A DNA stretch of 64,000 bases from Ceriagrion tenellum (GCA_963169105.1 OY720632.1:55027136-55091135); one strand, 5' to 3'; positions 11,911 to 25,499 are shown, counted from the stretch's first letter. Translations and numbers: made by a program. The notes: generated from the sequence alone by a model not told the origin.

Positions 11911-12239
11911 TTATAATCACATGCGTATTTTCATGAACAAAGCTATGCTAAATCCTAACCATAGATCAGAAAAGGATAAGGTCTGGGGTTATAGTTTCAT
12001 TATGCTCTCCATCATAGTATTACGATCAGCGATGAGGATGGGGTACAAGCAGCCAACTCTTAACTCTAGTTAATGAAATCTGTGCGTATCGCCTGTAGTT
12101 TTATCAGTTTTTGTAAATTCCCACCAATTACTTTTTCCATCAAGCACATCACTGCAACTCTACAAAATTTGCACGGTATCCGTGCTACATACCAGCTGAT
12201 ATTCTCCTAAATTAGGATACGTTTATGTGTTAGAAAACT

Positions 12240-15200
12240 TTGGAGACATATAGGTGCCACTGAAAGAGCAATAATCTCCTTACGTGAAATCATAGGTACA
12301 CCACATGAAATCTGTTTTTTATTAACATTTTACGTCCACCTAAGTCTTAATTATCCTAGTTTTGTTATAAATACTAACTTTATTTAAATCCTGCTTCTTA
12401 TTCAAAAAGCGACTTGTTCATTTACTTTATTTTCCATTTTGTACATTCCATTTCTGAAACATTAAACTCCGCGGGTCAACGTAATTCCTTTCCGCAGTGC
12501 CAGCGTGAACTAGGAAGTGAAGGGTATATCCAAAACTTCCATGCTAATTTATTTATTTTTATAATTATTAAATAGATTATAAATCAATACATACGCAGAT
12601 ATTAAGATACATTATCTACATTCCTTATCTCTTGTATAAGCTAGGTAAATAGAATTACTGCTACACCAGAAACTGCTGAAATTCAGGTGATTAAAGCAAG
12701 TTCAATAATATGGATATATCACATACGTATTTATTGTCCAGGAACACACTTAAAACTCACAATACCAATCATCTGGCGCCTACTCTACAACTGAATTGTG
12801 GAACAAGTGACACTATAAAGAAGTGACAGGAAGATATTAGCAAAAATCGTTAAGTCGTAGCTACTTTACTGACACCCTGATTTTTTTATAAGAGAATCCG
12901 GGCAGCTTGTGGCATGGGGTGCATAGAGGTTAGCCTTTTACTACATGTAGCTATGGAGAATTCCGAGGTATGTGCTAAAAGGCCAACAGGCAGAAATCAG
13001 GCTTCAAATTCGAGGTGGCGTGTAAATTGCGCTTTCTTTAATAAAATACTACATTAGGGGAAGATTTTCACCCGTAAAATGATTTCATAAGGATGTCACC
13101 AAGGTGACCCAATCAGCTGATATTAATATATTCGCTTGGCGCTAGAATCACAATTCAGCTGCCAGCAACAAAACAGTTCTCAATTTCACTTGCTCGCACA
13201 GCAGTAAATGATTACCTTCTAGACTAACACACCACCAGGCTAACTCTTTTACAGCAACAGAGAGTGATGTATATGAATTACCATACTGTAACGCCATTAA
13301 ATTACTCAATACCGGTTCAAATGCTTTTTTCAGGATTTATTTCTCATAGCAGTTTTGATCTTCCAGTAATCCTTTTAAAAGCCTCAAAATACATTAATCT
13401 ACGGAGACACATAATATTCTTAGTTATTACAATAGCTCGCATATGCTTTGCATGCGTGGAAACATTTCTGAGCTTACAGCTTGTCAACGGAACAAAGTAT
13501 TAGGCTATTTAATGAGAATGTCTATTACGCCAAGCACATGATAGCACCCTCTCTTCGCAGGCCTGAAAATAGCATTTAGCTTTCATTTTGATATTGAGTA
13601 AGCACCACTTATTATAATGTGCATTTCATGTGTGTGTGCATTTAAAGTTAACGATACTTAATTTTGCTATGCCACAACTTCAGGAACGAAAATAAAGAGT
13701 TCGTAATTGTGTGGTTCAACGTTTCGTTTGATGGTTGCTTATGGTTTATGAGCGGCAAGAGACTGATTTGCTCTATTTTAACAACAAAAATTGCAGCATC
13801 TAAAGGTAAGTATTCTTTCCGAGAGCAAATAATGGCTTAGCATGGCAAAGAATGACTTAGCAATGAATGACACGTTAGCTACCGGCCGAGCGCACCATGG
13901 ATATCCGGAAAGCAAACAACTGGTTTTCACTTTCCGTGAGCACCAAATAAGAAGGGCCAAGAGAGGAGGGGAGAAATGAGAAATATAGAACAAGAAAAAG
14001 GTTGAGGATAGCGATGAGGGCCTTCATACATCTTCTGCCTAGGATTTAACAGATGTCTATGCGCGGCAAGAGTAATTATCGATCAGGAATAGTGGCATAA
14101 GACTAAAAAATTACGGGCAACTACACATTTTCAATAAGACTGCATCCTCCCCAATATTATCACGTTTTCAAAAAATATCTGTTGGTGAAGAAAACTTTGA
14201 AGTAGATATATGCGTACCTACAAACTTGACAAAAGTTAATAAGTTAAACAAAACTTGACGAAAGGTCATAAGAATTAGTACTACACCGATATTTTCTCTT
14301 CTCGCTGAGATGCTTCTATGGCACCTATCGTGATGTATAAGCAACCCGTAACACGATTCAGCTACCACTACCGATAAAGTGCTCCGAAAATATACACGAT
14401 TTTACTTTCATAAAATCTAGGAATCATTTATCTAGAGTAAACGATACGGAAGACTCCTCATTTTTTTCCAGACGTGATCATTTTTTGTGAAGATTCCATC
14501 GTTAAAAAAATAAGAAGCAACAAATTAGCGCATAAATATCGAAATAAGAACACCAAACTCTTGTTTATGGCACACGCATATTCCAAATGCCATTCACAAG
14601 TGTTGCCTTTTAATTAACTACTAAATTAGCCACTATTAATTAATGTAACCAAATAATGAGACCACAAAGACTTCCTTTAGAAAAACTGACATCACTAGCT
14701 TTAACAAGTGCCTACATATGAAACAGGAAACTATTCATTGAGGTTTCCGGTCGAGGACAATAAAGGAAGGAAATGTAAGAATTAAGCTTTAAGGAAGAGA
14801 AAAAAACTTCCTTAGGCGCAGGCATTTCAAGTCACATTTTTGTGACTCAAGCATATCATTAAGAATCACTCAAAAACCAAAATGGGCTGATTTCCTGTTC
14901 TGTCACATTTTCCTCTTCGTAGAAAATGTATTATAGACTACCCTTTGAATTTTATCACGCCTGAAAATATATTATTGAAAGAAAAATATTTTCAGTCACG
15001 ATAATAAAATACATAATATATCTTGCGCGAAAGTCTATCTTTTTCTGACGTTATTTCTGATAGGGCTCATAAAATCACAAACAGCAGAAACAAATGACGA
15101 CCACCAAAGTAAAGCACTAAATGGAAATACTATCTTTGGATGAGCGAGCGTTTAAATCGTCCCGGGTTCTGTTGACCTTTCTTGTAAGAGACAAACAGTA

Positions 15201-15720
15201 AGTGATAAATGACCTTCGCTAATCTAAAATACATGCAATGATATTCGCCAACACCACGGTTTTAGTAGTTGGAAACGAATTATGCGTTACTAAGTCAACC
15301 GACGCAAAATAGCAGATAGCGCATTCAGCAGGTACTCAAATGGTGGAAAGAAGTCGTGTCAATGTCATTTCCAGGTTTTCCGCCGGCTGAAGGCTGTTTT
15401 CGCAAAACTTAAAAGCAGGAGCCAACTACTCAGTGAGTAGCAACGGCATATTTGGAGAGATAGTGATACAATGGGAAAAAACAAACAGCGATCGATACAC
15501 ATCTGTACGTTCCTGGTATATTATACCTTTAAGTGCATAATATTTTAGTAAAATTGTCCTTAAGTCACGGTTTCCAACCTAAGGTACGTGCATTTTGTCA
15601 ATGGGACTCATGAAAATGAAAGCGGAACGGAGTAGAGTGCTAAGTTGGTGGGATTATTGTCGAAAATCATTAAGAACTACTCGAAGAAGAAAAAAACGAC
15701 TAAGACTAAAATGGAAAATT
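12240..15720. other. Intergenic DNA upstream of gene B
   Basis: Similarity to gene A upstream DNA ends near 12.2 kb. Beyond that is AT-rich DNA with only small hairpins, such as AGTCACA/TGTGACT near 14.83 kb. Short ORFs show no domain. Confidence 0.4.
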
Positions 15721-15724
15721 TTAA

Positions 15725-16175
15725 TATTTTCGCTACAACACACTGTATAAATATAAAGATTTTATTTGACCGCTAACGACCGTGACAATCTTCCGTCGCT
15801 AACAATCTTGGCAATCTTTGCAGCTGCAAAAAGCCGAAGGATGGTCCAAAAAAACCAGTATGCCAATTTACACTGAGAAGTAAAGGATGAAATACGTTCG
15901 AAGTTGTAGTCGGCATTGCAAAATTGTTTGTGGTGCAAGGCACTATTTTTGGAAATAAGTGATCAAGAGGCACACAGATCAATAGAGGCTGGAAACCTCT
16001 GCCCAAGAGATCAAGAGTAATTTTAAACGCAAAAATTTATATTTTCGCTACTACAAACTGAAAGAATGTAAAGATTTTAGTTGACCGCTAACGACCGTGT
16101 CAATTTCCCTTGTAGCTACAAAAACCCGAAGGATGGTTGAAAAAAAACATTATGCCAACTTACACTGAGACCAAT
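15725..16175. repeat. Two-copy direct repeat, period about 315 bp
   Basis: A segment of roughly 140 bp starting TATTTTCGCTAC recurs at 16040 with the same order of blocks (GACCGCTAACGACCGTG, then CCGAAGGATGGT, then CACTGAGA). The copies are clearly related but diverged. Origin unknown. Confidence 0.65.
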
Positions 16176-16179
16176 GAGA

Positions 16180-18330
16180 AAATAAAACCACATTAATAAA
16201 AATTTTCGAAAACTCAGACGACAGTTTATGGAAACTTGGCTGATGGCAGCAAAAATCACACCAACTGAACATTTATATTCTCTTGTCTCTAGAAAATATT
16301 TAGTACGAATTTCTCGTAAACTAAAGTCAAAAATTAAAGAATATTGAGTACATGTTTCGTTTTCTAACGGGAATATTAGAAATTCATACAGTCATTGGTA
16401 ATCAGATCAAAGAGATTAATTTCGCACTTAATTTACAAGTATAGGTAACTGATCTCGTGAGAAAGAGAGGCTGAGTGAATTCGACATGTCCACTTCTTTG
16501 TTAAAAACAGACAATGAGAATAATGAGGGGAAGAGCCTCGCGAATTCATAATTCGAATGCAAAATGTGTTCTTAATCTTAAACGATGGTTAGGAGTATTT
16601 AATTTTGGTTGTATTTTAGTCGTGGTGAAATTAAGATCACTCGCTTAATGAATGCATTAGCCTATTTCTGTCCGAAAAAATTGTTATTCGCGATTTGGTG
16701 ATGAATTTTCTCGATATTCACACAAGGCACGTGGGACCAAAAATTAGTCTCAGACTCTCGAGCCCAGTGGAGAGGAATTAGAAAGGTAATATGTTTTTAC
16801 ATTAAACATAGCAGTATGACCGAATTTTTTTCAAGAATTCAAGGTGGGAAACTCAAACGGCTCCATATGATTCTTTTTTTTGGACCTTTTAAGTAATTAT
16901 TATTTTTTCTGCTGGAGTTTAGGTCAAGTTATAAATAATGATTACATTCAAAACTCAAAAATAAAAAGTTTGTATTTTTCAACGTAGCTTTGATGATGCA
17001 TTGTTAAAACGCGAAACGTTGGAAAATAAAAAATAAATAAAATATTTTTTTATAACCTGTCATAAACTTCAGAAGAACTAACACAATAATGAAAAATATA
17101 CAGGTTAAATCATTCTGATTCGCGACCTTCCGAGTTTCTGTAGCGTAAGTTCGAAGCAGTCTAGTTTTCGAAAGATGTCCTTCATATTACTCCAAAGGCA
17201 ACGTAGAATTGATCTCAAGTATAAGATAAGGGTCATTAATTGTAAAAAGGATACAATTAAAATGCGATTTTTCCGTGGACAATTAGGGATCATGACAGTT
17301 GAGTTAGGTCTAAACTATGGAATTTCCATCCTCGCTAGATAGATTCGGTCTAGTGTACTTTTCATTTCTTATCTTTATTGATAGCACCTAACCGCATTGA
17401 AATTATTGAAATTTTCCGCATCACTTTTTTCGACAATTATCCCACCAAACCAACACTATCCTAGCCCTGAATTGTTCTCCTATCTGCCTTTTGGTCCGCG
17501 TACAGAGGTCAGGTGAGCGTGCGGGGTTCGACCTCGTACTAGGGCGATTACCTAGGACAGAGTAAACCTTGAGTGGGGCCACCACGTAACATATATCCTA
17601 GAGGTATAATATTTGTATTGTTATGTGATACAATCGTCGACCGGGTTTTCAAACGGAATCGATTAATTCAATTCCAAGCTGAATATTATTCAATCAACCT
17701 AAAAAAATCGAAGATAATTTATACGTAGGACTGCTTTATATTCAAATTCTACAAGCTAGCAAATAAAAATCAAGCCACAAAAATCGAAAATACTCTGTCG
17801 AGGTAAAAAATCAGATATAATGGTTTTAAAGCTAGGTTTTTCCGTTACCTGATACTAGGACCTTTTATAATTCCAACATTGAAACTAGGAAAAAATTATG
17901 AATGAAGAAAGCATTAAAACTAAATGCTGAGTGTGCCTCTATATATTGGGGAACACAAGTATTAGTAAATGCACGTCAGAACCAATAGCCAGTAGATGAA
18001 AATTTCGGCAAGCAATCAACTCAAAAAGTATTTGGCAAGCCAATGGGACTTAAAAGCTCGTCGTTTTTCTGCGGTCCCGGCTGTATGACCACATGCCAAA
18101 TTTCTTAAATAGTTAAAACTAAATGTACTATAATAACTATGCTAAATCTAAGAATCTGCACTATGCATAAAATCACCGTGACAAAACAGAAGGTATATCC
18201 AAAGCTGATTTTGGAATATTAAGCAATCAAAGAAGTCCACATCCAGGCGACCGCTGAGCTGAGAGCACTGAGCACCAGAGCACATCCACAGGCAGCATCC
18301 ATCCAACGGAAACGTCTCAAATAGCTTTGG
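16180..18330. other. Intergenic DNA with a repeat-like tail
   Basis: Mostly anonymous AT-rich sequence. At 16980-17020 a CAACGT...ACGTTG stem encloses TGATGATGC and GCGAAA. It is followed by an A-rich tail and looks like the end of a retroelement. A box B-like GGTTCGACCTC near 17524 hints at another SINE relic. Confidence 0.35.
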
Positions 18331-18399
18331 ATTCACTCAGGATGGTTGTGTAGGTCACGCATGTCTTTCTCATGGTGCCGAAGGAAATAATGCCCGGAA

Positions 18400-18860
18400 A
18401 GACTTCACGGCGAAAAGGATTGTCTTCGACGGGGAGAAAATCCTGAGATAGGAATAAAATGCTAGGCGCGAAAAGGAAAAAGGGCAGTCCTTGTTTCTCG
18501 CGAAATTCGGCCGGAAGAATAAAAGACTCGGCGTTGAGCCTCCACAGAGTTCTCACGGGGGGACGGGGGAAATCTGTCTCTCGAGGACCGTACCGCTGAG
18601 TCGAGTGGAGAAGAGAGTAGTGAGACTGGTTGAACGCGGCACGAAGGGTAACGCGGAACTGAGTGGACAGCATTACGGGTGCCTCGCACGGAACTTTTGC
18701 CCCCCGCCAGCGGAGTGTGCACTTGGAGCGATGGAAGGGGTAGCACTCGCCTCCGCGGGAAGTGTTTCAGAACGGAATTGCAGTAAGAAATCCTCACAGT
18801 TAATTAATACAACAATGTCGGATGACTGAGTCAGTTTGATTACCTCAACGGCCATCAGTT
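18400..18860. other. GC-rich, CpG-containing island
   Basis: About 450 bp are markedly richer in G+C and CpG than anything around them and open in several frames on both strands. On the minus strand ATGGCCGTTGAG sits directly before GTAATC, which would make a minimal first coding exon. A promoter with a 5' exon of an unrecognised gene, or a degraded repeat, would both fit. No protein domain was seen. Confidence 0.3.
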
Positions 18861-19107
18861 AGTCAAATGTTGTCATCACTTGTCGCGCGTATTCTCCCTG
18901 CTTTGGCGTAAAGGAAATGAATCACCTAGATTTGCACCCAGAGTTGAATGATATATACTCCCCGACCCCCACGTTATATTTCCTTCGAAAACATTCCCAA
19001 AATTTTCAACCGTAAAAAAATGATTACTCACCTCACTTTCAGAGAAAATGAGACATTCTCTCCACCCATCATTGCCTAACACCATCTTTCGATTACTTTT
19101 TGGATTA

Positions 19108-19146
19108 GGTACTTGATGATGACACACATGTGTCGAAACAAGTCGT
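19108..19146 (+). other. Hairpin-GAAA motif (repeat-end-like)
   Basis: ACTTG and CAAGT flank ATGAT, a GACAC-ACAT-GTGTC hairpin and GAAA. The layout resembles a hammerhead core (TTGATGA ... GAAA) but has U where the catalytic C3 should be. An A-rich stretch follows. Similar layouts occur near 16980, 39130 and 54175. Confidence 0.35.
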
Positions 19147-19260
19147 GCCTAAAAAAAATTGGAGGAATAAAGCAAAGTTTTCTTTTCATTAAAGGAAATT
19201 AACTTCTACATAGTTAAGCCGTAAACCATTGGACCTTTAGAGTTCAGTGGTCAGCATAAG

Positions 19261-19366
19261 GTATATTATTAATTAATTATTAATTATTAATTACTAATTA
19301 ATTAATAATTAATATGTATTTAATTAATAATTAATTAATAATTAATTAAATAATAATAATAATCAC
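19261..19366. repeat. TAATTAAT-rich low-complexity tract
   Basis: About 105 bp are made only of A and T apart from two isolated bases, built from TTAATTAA-like palindromes and ending in TAATAATAAT. Such tracts arise by slippage and can extrude cruciforms. Confidence 0.85.
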
Positions 19367-19924
19367 ATCCTCCTTTTTAAAGACTTCGCATATTGCATGT
19401 ATATCCTCACACCTGATCAATACGACGTATCAAGGGAAGGACAGGTAAATGAAAAGGTGTCTAGAGCACCAATTCTTCCACGCAAGAGTGCGAGCTCGAT
19501 CTCCAGGAAAGCGGGAGATTTGATGACGACGAAATCCTAATCCCAACTTCTAATCAATTTGGTGAGTGCAGCACCACATTCGTCAAATGGGATTGATAAT
19601 AACTCTGGACTCAATGGCTCATTCTACCAAGTGAGGGCCAATGCCGACCCACGATTTTCATCATCCCTTCCATTCTTCTCCAAATAAATCCCATATAGCA
19701 TGTCGGTCTTGTATGGCGGCGGGTGAACGTCCCCGTTGGCCATCCTAATTGGGTTCGTGCCCCGCCTGGATGGATTTTTCAATCCCCAGACGGTGCCTTC
19801 ACGCACAACATAATTCGAGGATTACCTTATTAAAAGAGCTCAGGAAACCAAAAAATTGCCCCTCAATTTCTATTAGCGGTAAAGAATAACTCACAGCCAT
19901 TTGCTAAGTGCATTGAAAATCCAC

Positions 19925-19997
19925 CCAGACGGGACTCGAGCCCGCGAATCCACGATTAGAATCCACGAATTTACCCCGTCACCTCCGGGGTCTGTGA
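19925..19997 (-). repeat. tRNA-derived SINE head, decayed
   Basis: On the minus strand a CCCCGG...GGGG start is followed by a box B-like GGCTCGAGTCCC and CTGGGTGG. This matches the head of the SINE at 24781-24966. The A-rich tail is not obvious. Confidence 0.5.
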
Positions 19998-19999
19998 GT

Positions 20000-22980
20000 G
20001 ACCTTATATTTTCTAATCCCTAGTTATCATTTGATCCATGTAAGTTGTCCGCTGTTAAACTAAATCTCTAAAAACTGCAATTGATTGCGCTTTGATATTG
20101 ATACACTAAAATGTTTCGCTTAGAATTCATGGAATTCTTTTAGTCCATTATTATTACAAACTTTTCAGCACTCAAACTTAAATAAGAGGATAACTGCGAT
20201 AGTTTTTCTTCGACAGCATGTCACCCAAATATCAGATGAAAGGGTATCTTGAAGAGAAATTAACATATGTATTAATAATACACAGGAACACGCTATCCAG
20301 GTTCAAAAGCCTAAGTGATACTTGCAATGACTCAGAAAACCAAAGGTCGTTCGTTCAATTCTCAGTCCAGGTGGAGTTTTCCCCATGAAAATTTCTCGCT
20401 AATACTTTCTTAAAGAGGCAATATCTTCCCATCCCGCAGGAAGCATTCTCAAGATTCCAGCGTTATTACAGACGGAAATCTCTGTAAATTCCTCTAAGCT
20501 ACAAGCCCATACCGTGCCATTAAATAAATTGAGGGGGCAAATCGCAAAAGTGATCTTTTCAATCCAATGTCGTTACATAGTAAACAAATAAGGCACATTT
20601 TTCCGTACTTGGTAGCCCTCCAAATTTCATGAACTGGATTTTACCAAGGATCGCAGCAAGGATACTGTTAAAATATCCATTTTGGAAATCTGTAACTAAG
20701 GCGAAGATTCAAAATATTGACATGAGTTTCACCTTCAGAAGAATCATGCGATACCTATTCCGTGCCATCTTAAATCTCTTAGAAGAAGAAGTATAAATTT
20801 ATGGCTAATCTTAAGTCATCTTTTTGATGGCTCTCTATCAGCCCAAGAATATTGATAAGCAAGCGAGGATTAATGAAAACGCTCCCTGCATTAGATTAAT
20901 TGCTACATATAACGCAAGAAGTGATTGGCAGGAGAAAAAATATCTTCAGGAGACTATATTGGAAATAATTATAGCATAATGCAGAGTGCATGGCAACTAT
21001 TTTTTCAGCATTACCCTCTAATGACTTTCATAGATCAAAATGCTCATGTTTTAAGCTATTCACTTGGTACTTGCTTCTCCATACTCCATTTACTTGATTA
21101 GAACTTGTCATAAAGTCATGCACGGCAATAGAAGACTTAAGCCTCCGTCATCCAGCACCTTTAAGAGCTAATAAAAGACATAAGACTCCTCATTAGGCAC
21201 GTTACAATTCTCATTCCAACCTCAGCATATAAAACTGCTCAAGTTTATGAAATCGACCGGAAAACCAGGAAATTACAAGAGGAAATGCCTTAGACGAAAA
21301 ATATCTGGTGCATGGATACTATAGGCCATTTAGGCAATATTCTTCAGAAATCACACGATAATTTAACGGATCACAAAAAATGAAATGCCTAGGATACCCA
21401 GGAGAGCTAAAAAGATACACTGGTCAATTTAACGGGAATTCCCAAGTCTAATTGACATATCCATCCAAACAGACATCGGTCATTGAGGTAAATTAGGACG
21501 CTAAGTACGTTGTATATGTGTAACAATTGGTCCACATGAAATTAAGGATAATGTTACGGCAAATGCGGGGGCGAGGATACACGTGATTCTAGGGTGGGAC
21601 AGCATGCAAAACACTTTCATTGACCTCCAAGATCATCACGTGCGGTAAAAAATCACATTCTCCACGAGGTGCCCTTGGTTACGCTGAACATGACGGATCT
21701 ATATACGGCTACTCGATAAAGAGCTCCCCTCATTATGGTGGTTCCTTGTACAAAAAAATCGATTCTGCAGAATTGAGGGTTACAGACAGACTTGGTTGGT
21801 TGGTTGCCCGGAGGGGCGGCTGCCTCACCCCTCCTCTCGGGGTGGGAATTTTTCAAAGGGGGGCTATGTCAATTTTTTGTCAATCAAAAATCAATCAATT
21901 TTCTTTAAAAAACCATAATAATCTTCTAATTCCTTGGCTTCTGTCATCCAAAAAACTTCCTTTTTAATCAAAATTTAAGACAGTAGACTGGGAATAGTAA
22001 GTGTTAAAAAGTTGATACGTTAAAGATACAAATGACAAAAATAATATTGAGACTACCGAAAAGTATCCTCTAGCAACGTAATGTTCCACCTTGCCCGGAG
22101 AAAGGACTCCTGGATGACTACCTGGCACCCTTGGTGTTCCCGGGAGGGGACGTCCATCTTCACTATACCCCCTACTCTACCGGGTCTCTGGATGCCCCCA
22201 CAATCTCTTCACAATTTTTAAGATGATAGTTGTATCGAATAAATCCAATAGCATCGTACAAGTTAACTACGCCTTGAAAAAGATGCACTCGTCTCAAAAG
22301 GTTCATATAAATACGCTCGTGGAATATTACATCCTTCAACTAAAGTGAGAAAAAACTCTTTCGCCTTCTTTTTAAATTGGGACTTAGGTGATTTTATCGA
22401 CATATCATTGCAAACTTCGTCGAGTAAAGGCAGCTTAAATTACTTTTTTTGGAGACTTTACTGACTTTTTCGACCCTCCGAGACTTAAAAAACGAACTTT
22501 TTTGGGACTTTTCATTCACACCACATTATTAAGCCTTAAATCACCTCCAAGCAACAGGCAACCTGATAACTTTGCCTTCCTTCTTTCAACTAATTGAATC
22601 ACGACATCCTGTGTCCATTGTGGCGCTTATTTGAGGGCACTTCATTCTTAAATATACTAACGCACTGTCATATTTAAAACCGATGACTTAAAAAGTGCTT
22701 TGTACGAAGCTTGATATTGTTTTATTATAACGTTAAAAGCTTTAAAATGAGTAAATGTATTATGAGATAAAATTTATTGTTTTTTCTTAGGATAGATATT
22801 CAGAACGATTTAACTAGTGACCCACAAGGCATTCTTGCGGCCTTATTTGCTGAATAGTGCAAAAAATGACCCAGACCCTCTCTTTTTCACAATTGAGAGG
22901 ATTTTTAAGTACTTCATCTTTTATCTATATTCTTTCAGATGGAGTACTTGCTGAGAAATTTTAGTACTTGAAGGAAAGTA
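20000..22980. other. Intergenic DNA, no gene recognised
   Basis: Anonymous sequence. A possible SINE head with box B-like GTTCAATTCTC lies near 20355, and there is a short GC-rich patch at 21790-21860. No ORF carries a domain. Confidence 0.35.
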
Positions 22981-22989
22981 TAATATAAT

Positions 22990-25360
22990 AATATAGTATA
23001 TTTATTAATTTTCTGTGGCAAAGCCACCTAAGAACAATATTCATTACACAGCGATTTTGTTAGTCGCAGAGTTAGAGCAAGTAACAAAAAATACAAATAA
23101 ATAACTGTTGAAAAATACACAAAAAGTAGCTATTGGTCAAAAGACATATCATTACACATTACACATATATCATATTACTATCAGTTTATAAAAACACAAA
23201 TTACACATATTAAATATTACTCATCAAGTTTCAACATAATTTCCATTCAACAAAAAAGAATGTCAGCAGAAAGTTCATTAGGTCTTGTGTCATATTACAT
23301 ATTACAATTTGTTGATAAATACTCATATAAAGAATTTTGTTTTAGTGCGTGAGTATATATTTGTACATCAGTGTTTTTAACATCGTTAATTTGGAAGTTA
23401 TCCTAATATTAGCGGGAAGGGAATTCCAGAAATTTATCGCGGTAACAATGAATGATTTTTGGAAGGTAGTGGTCCGGTGAGAGGGATAATAGAATATCGA
23501 GTTTTCACTTCTTGTTGTTGGGCGAGATTTTGGGGATGACATCCAACCCAATTCTTGTAGGTATGGGCTGATATGATCAGTAACCTTGACATTAAAAATA
23601 AATCGAGCTCAACTGTTGACTGCTCTTTGTAGTTTGGTATCAAGCTCGGCCGTCAAATTGTTTTATACAAGACAGCAATAATCCAGTAGAGAAAAAAATC
23701 AAGGTTGTAACTAGCTTTATACAAGTATGTTGAGGGAAAATATGACGATTTATTTTAAGAAGGTATAGTATGGAGTTTATCTTGTTAAGTGTTAAAGATA
23801 CGTGATCAGTCCAGGAAAGGTTGCTGGAGATGATTACCCCCTAAGTTTCGGAAATAATCTCCACCTACACTGATATTTGGAAGCGCTTTCAGATCAGGAC
23901 TGTAAGTCATACGTAAGCTTCCCATTATAATGGCTTTGGTCTTATGGTCACTAAGAATGAAATTATTTTTTTCCGCCCATTCCGATTTACATACAATATC
24001 TGCATTTATTAAATCAATTGTTTCTCAAATTTCATTTGGCTTACAGTGACAATAGATTTGCAGGTCATGTGCACAAAAAATGTACTTGCAGTATTTTATA
24101 TTTATGGGCAGATCACCAACATAAAAGGAGAATAGGAGCGGCCCAAGTACCGAGCCTTGAGGGACGCCACATGTGGCATGTTGCCAAGGCGATAAATTAC
24201 CATCGTTGCCCTTAACAGCTTGTTTACGCCCAATAAGATAAGAACTTAATCAGTTTAGAACACCCGAGGATAGTTTAAGAGCTTTAAGTTTTTGCAGAAG
24301 TAAGGTATGATTAACTTGACCAAATGCGTCACTGAAATCTAGGAGGATTAAAATTGAGAGCATTCCTTGATCTATCGCCAGTCTTATGTCATCTGTGACT
24401 CGAAGAAGAGCAGTTTGAGTGCTATAGCCTTTTTTGAATCCTGATTGATAGGGGTCACATAAATTATTGAGTTCAAGGTATTCAATGAGCTGAGAATAAA
24501 CGATTCGCTCAAGACATTTAGAAAAGTAACACAAAATAGAGATTGGTCGACAGTGAGATACGGTGCATGGATTTTTTATTTCTTTGATAGGGTGAACTAG
24601 GCTCTGTTTCCACAAGGTGGGGTACACGGAATATTGAAGAGAGAAGTTGAACCGATCAAGTATTACTGACAGAATCTCGGGTAAAAATTTATTAATGTAA
24701 GCAGGAGAGATCATCTCAACTCCAGTTGAGTTGGGAGTAGACTGACAAAGATACCTGTTGAGTAGGTCAGGCGTGATAATTTTTTTTTATTTTGTATTTT
24801 TATTTATCCTGGGTTGGATGGGACAGAACCGTCCCCTCTTCCCCCAACCCAGTTTACATACACAGACACCCTTGTCCTGGGCCGATAATATTCTACCCAG
24901 GTGGGACTCGAACCCGCGACCCTCGGGTTAGCAGGCCGACTTTACCTCGCCGCCATCGGGGCCGACATTTGATGGAAAAAGAAGTTACTATCGTCAAAGG
25001 GTAAGAGAGGATAATTGGACAATAAATCCGCTGTTGGTGATTGGCTAAGAGTAGAAGAAAGCAAGAAATGCCTATTTGGTTCAGCTGGAGAGATAGTTGA
25101 GATCAAGTAATTATCCTTCTGTTTTACTAAGCCCAGATTCCGCAGTTCACGCCAAATTTGATTGGTATTAGAGAGAGGGGAAAACTTTTCAGAATAGTAT
25201 GAGCGCTTTGCATTTCGTATTAGCTGAGTTGCCAAATTTCTTAGCTTTCTGTATTTGTTATATATTTCTGCACTTTTAGTTCTAATGAATGCGCGCGAAT
25301 CCTATTTCTTTCTTTCATTTTATGTTTTATAGCTTCGGTTAGCCAGGGAGCTGCAAAACG
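22990..25360 (-). mobile_element. Decayed non-LTR retrotransposon (CR1/jockey-like), 5' truncated
   Basis: Read on the minus strand, the element runs from PWLTEAIKHKMKERNR (near 25340) through reverse transcriptase blocks. Visible RT pieces are WKQSLVHPI, HCRPISIL, LLDFSDAFGQVNH and GVPQGSVLGPLLFSF. The C-terminus has FWNSLPANIR before TAA near 23342, then an AT-rich 3' UTR. The catalytic FADD box is CAHD, a Trp codon after VLN is TGA, and a SINE interrupts it at 24781-24966. It cannot encode a working enzyme. Clade assignment rests on motif wording only. Confidence 0.8.
24781..24966 (-). mobile_element. tRNA-derived SINE inserted in the LINE
   Basis: On the minus strand it starts GGCCCCGATGGCGGCGAGG, has a box B GGTTCGAGTCCC, a tRNA-unrelated body with an internal CTGGGTTGG/CCAACCCAG inverted repeat, and an A-rich 3' end. 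It splits the RT frame of the LINE. A clear target duplication was not found. Confidence 0.75.
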
Positions 25361-25396
25361 CATTGGTTGCCGCGTACGCTGCGGTTGGTACGCATC

Positions 25397-25490
25397 TTGA
25401 AAGTCAGGAAAAGTCAGGGAAAGTCAGAGAACTGAAAAATTGGTCTGGAAGTCAGGGAAAAGTCAGGGAATTTTATTGTTGGTCAGGAAA
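25397..25490. repeat. Short tandem repeat of AAAGTCAGGG-type units
   Basis: Six or more imperfect copies of a decamer around AAGTCAGGGA occur within 95 bp. Reason unknown. Confidence 0.6.
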
Positions 25491-25499
25491 GAATTACCC

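Noticed and set aside
18317..18855. Several overlapping ORFs of 60-118 codons on both strands
   Set aside because: High GC content makes stops rare here. The products have no domain, signal or splice support beyond the tentative ATGGCCGTTGAG/GTAATC site.
19108..19146. Active hammerhead ribozyme
   Set aside because: The catalytic C3 is U and the GAAA junction does not fit stem II cleanly. It is kept only as a motif.
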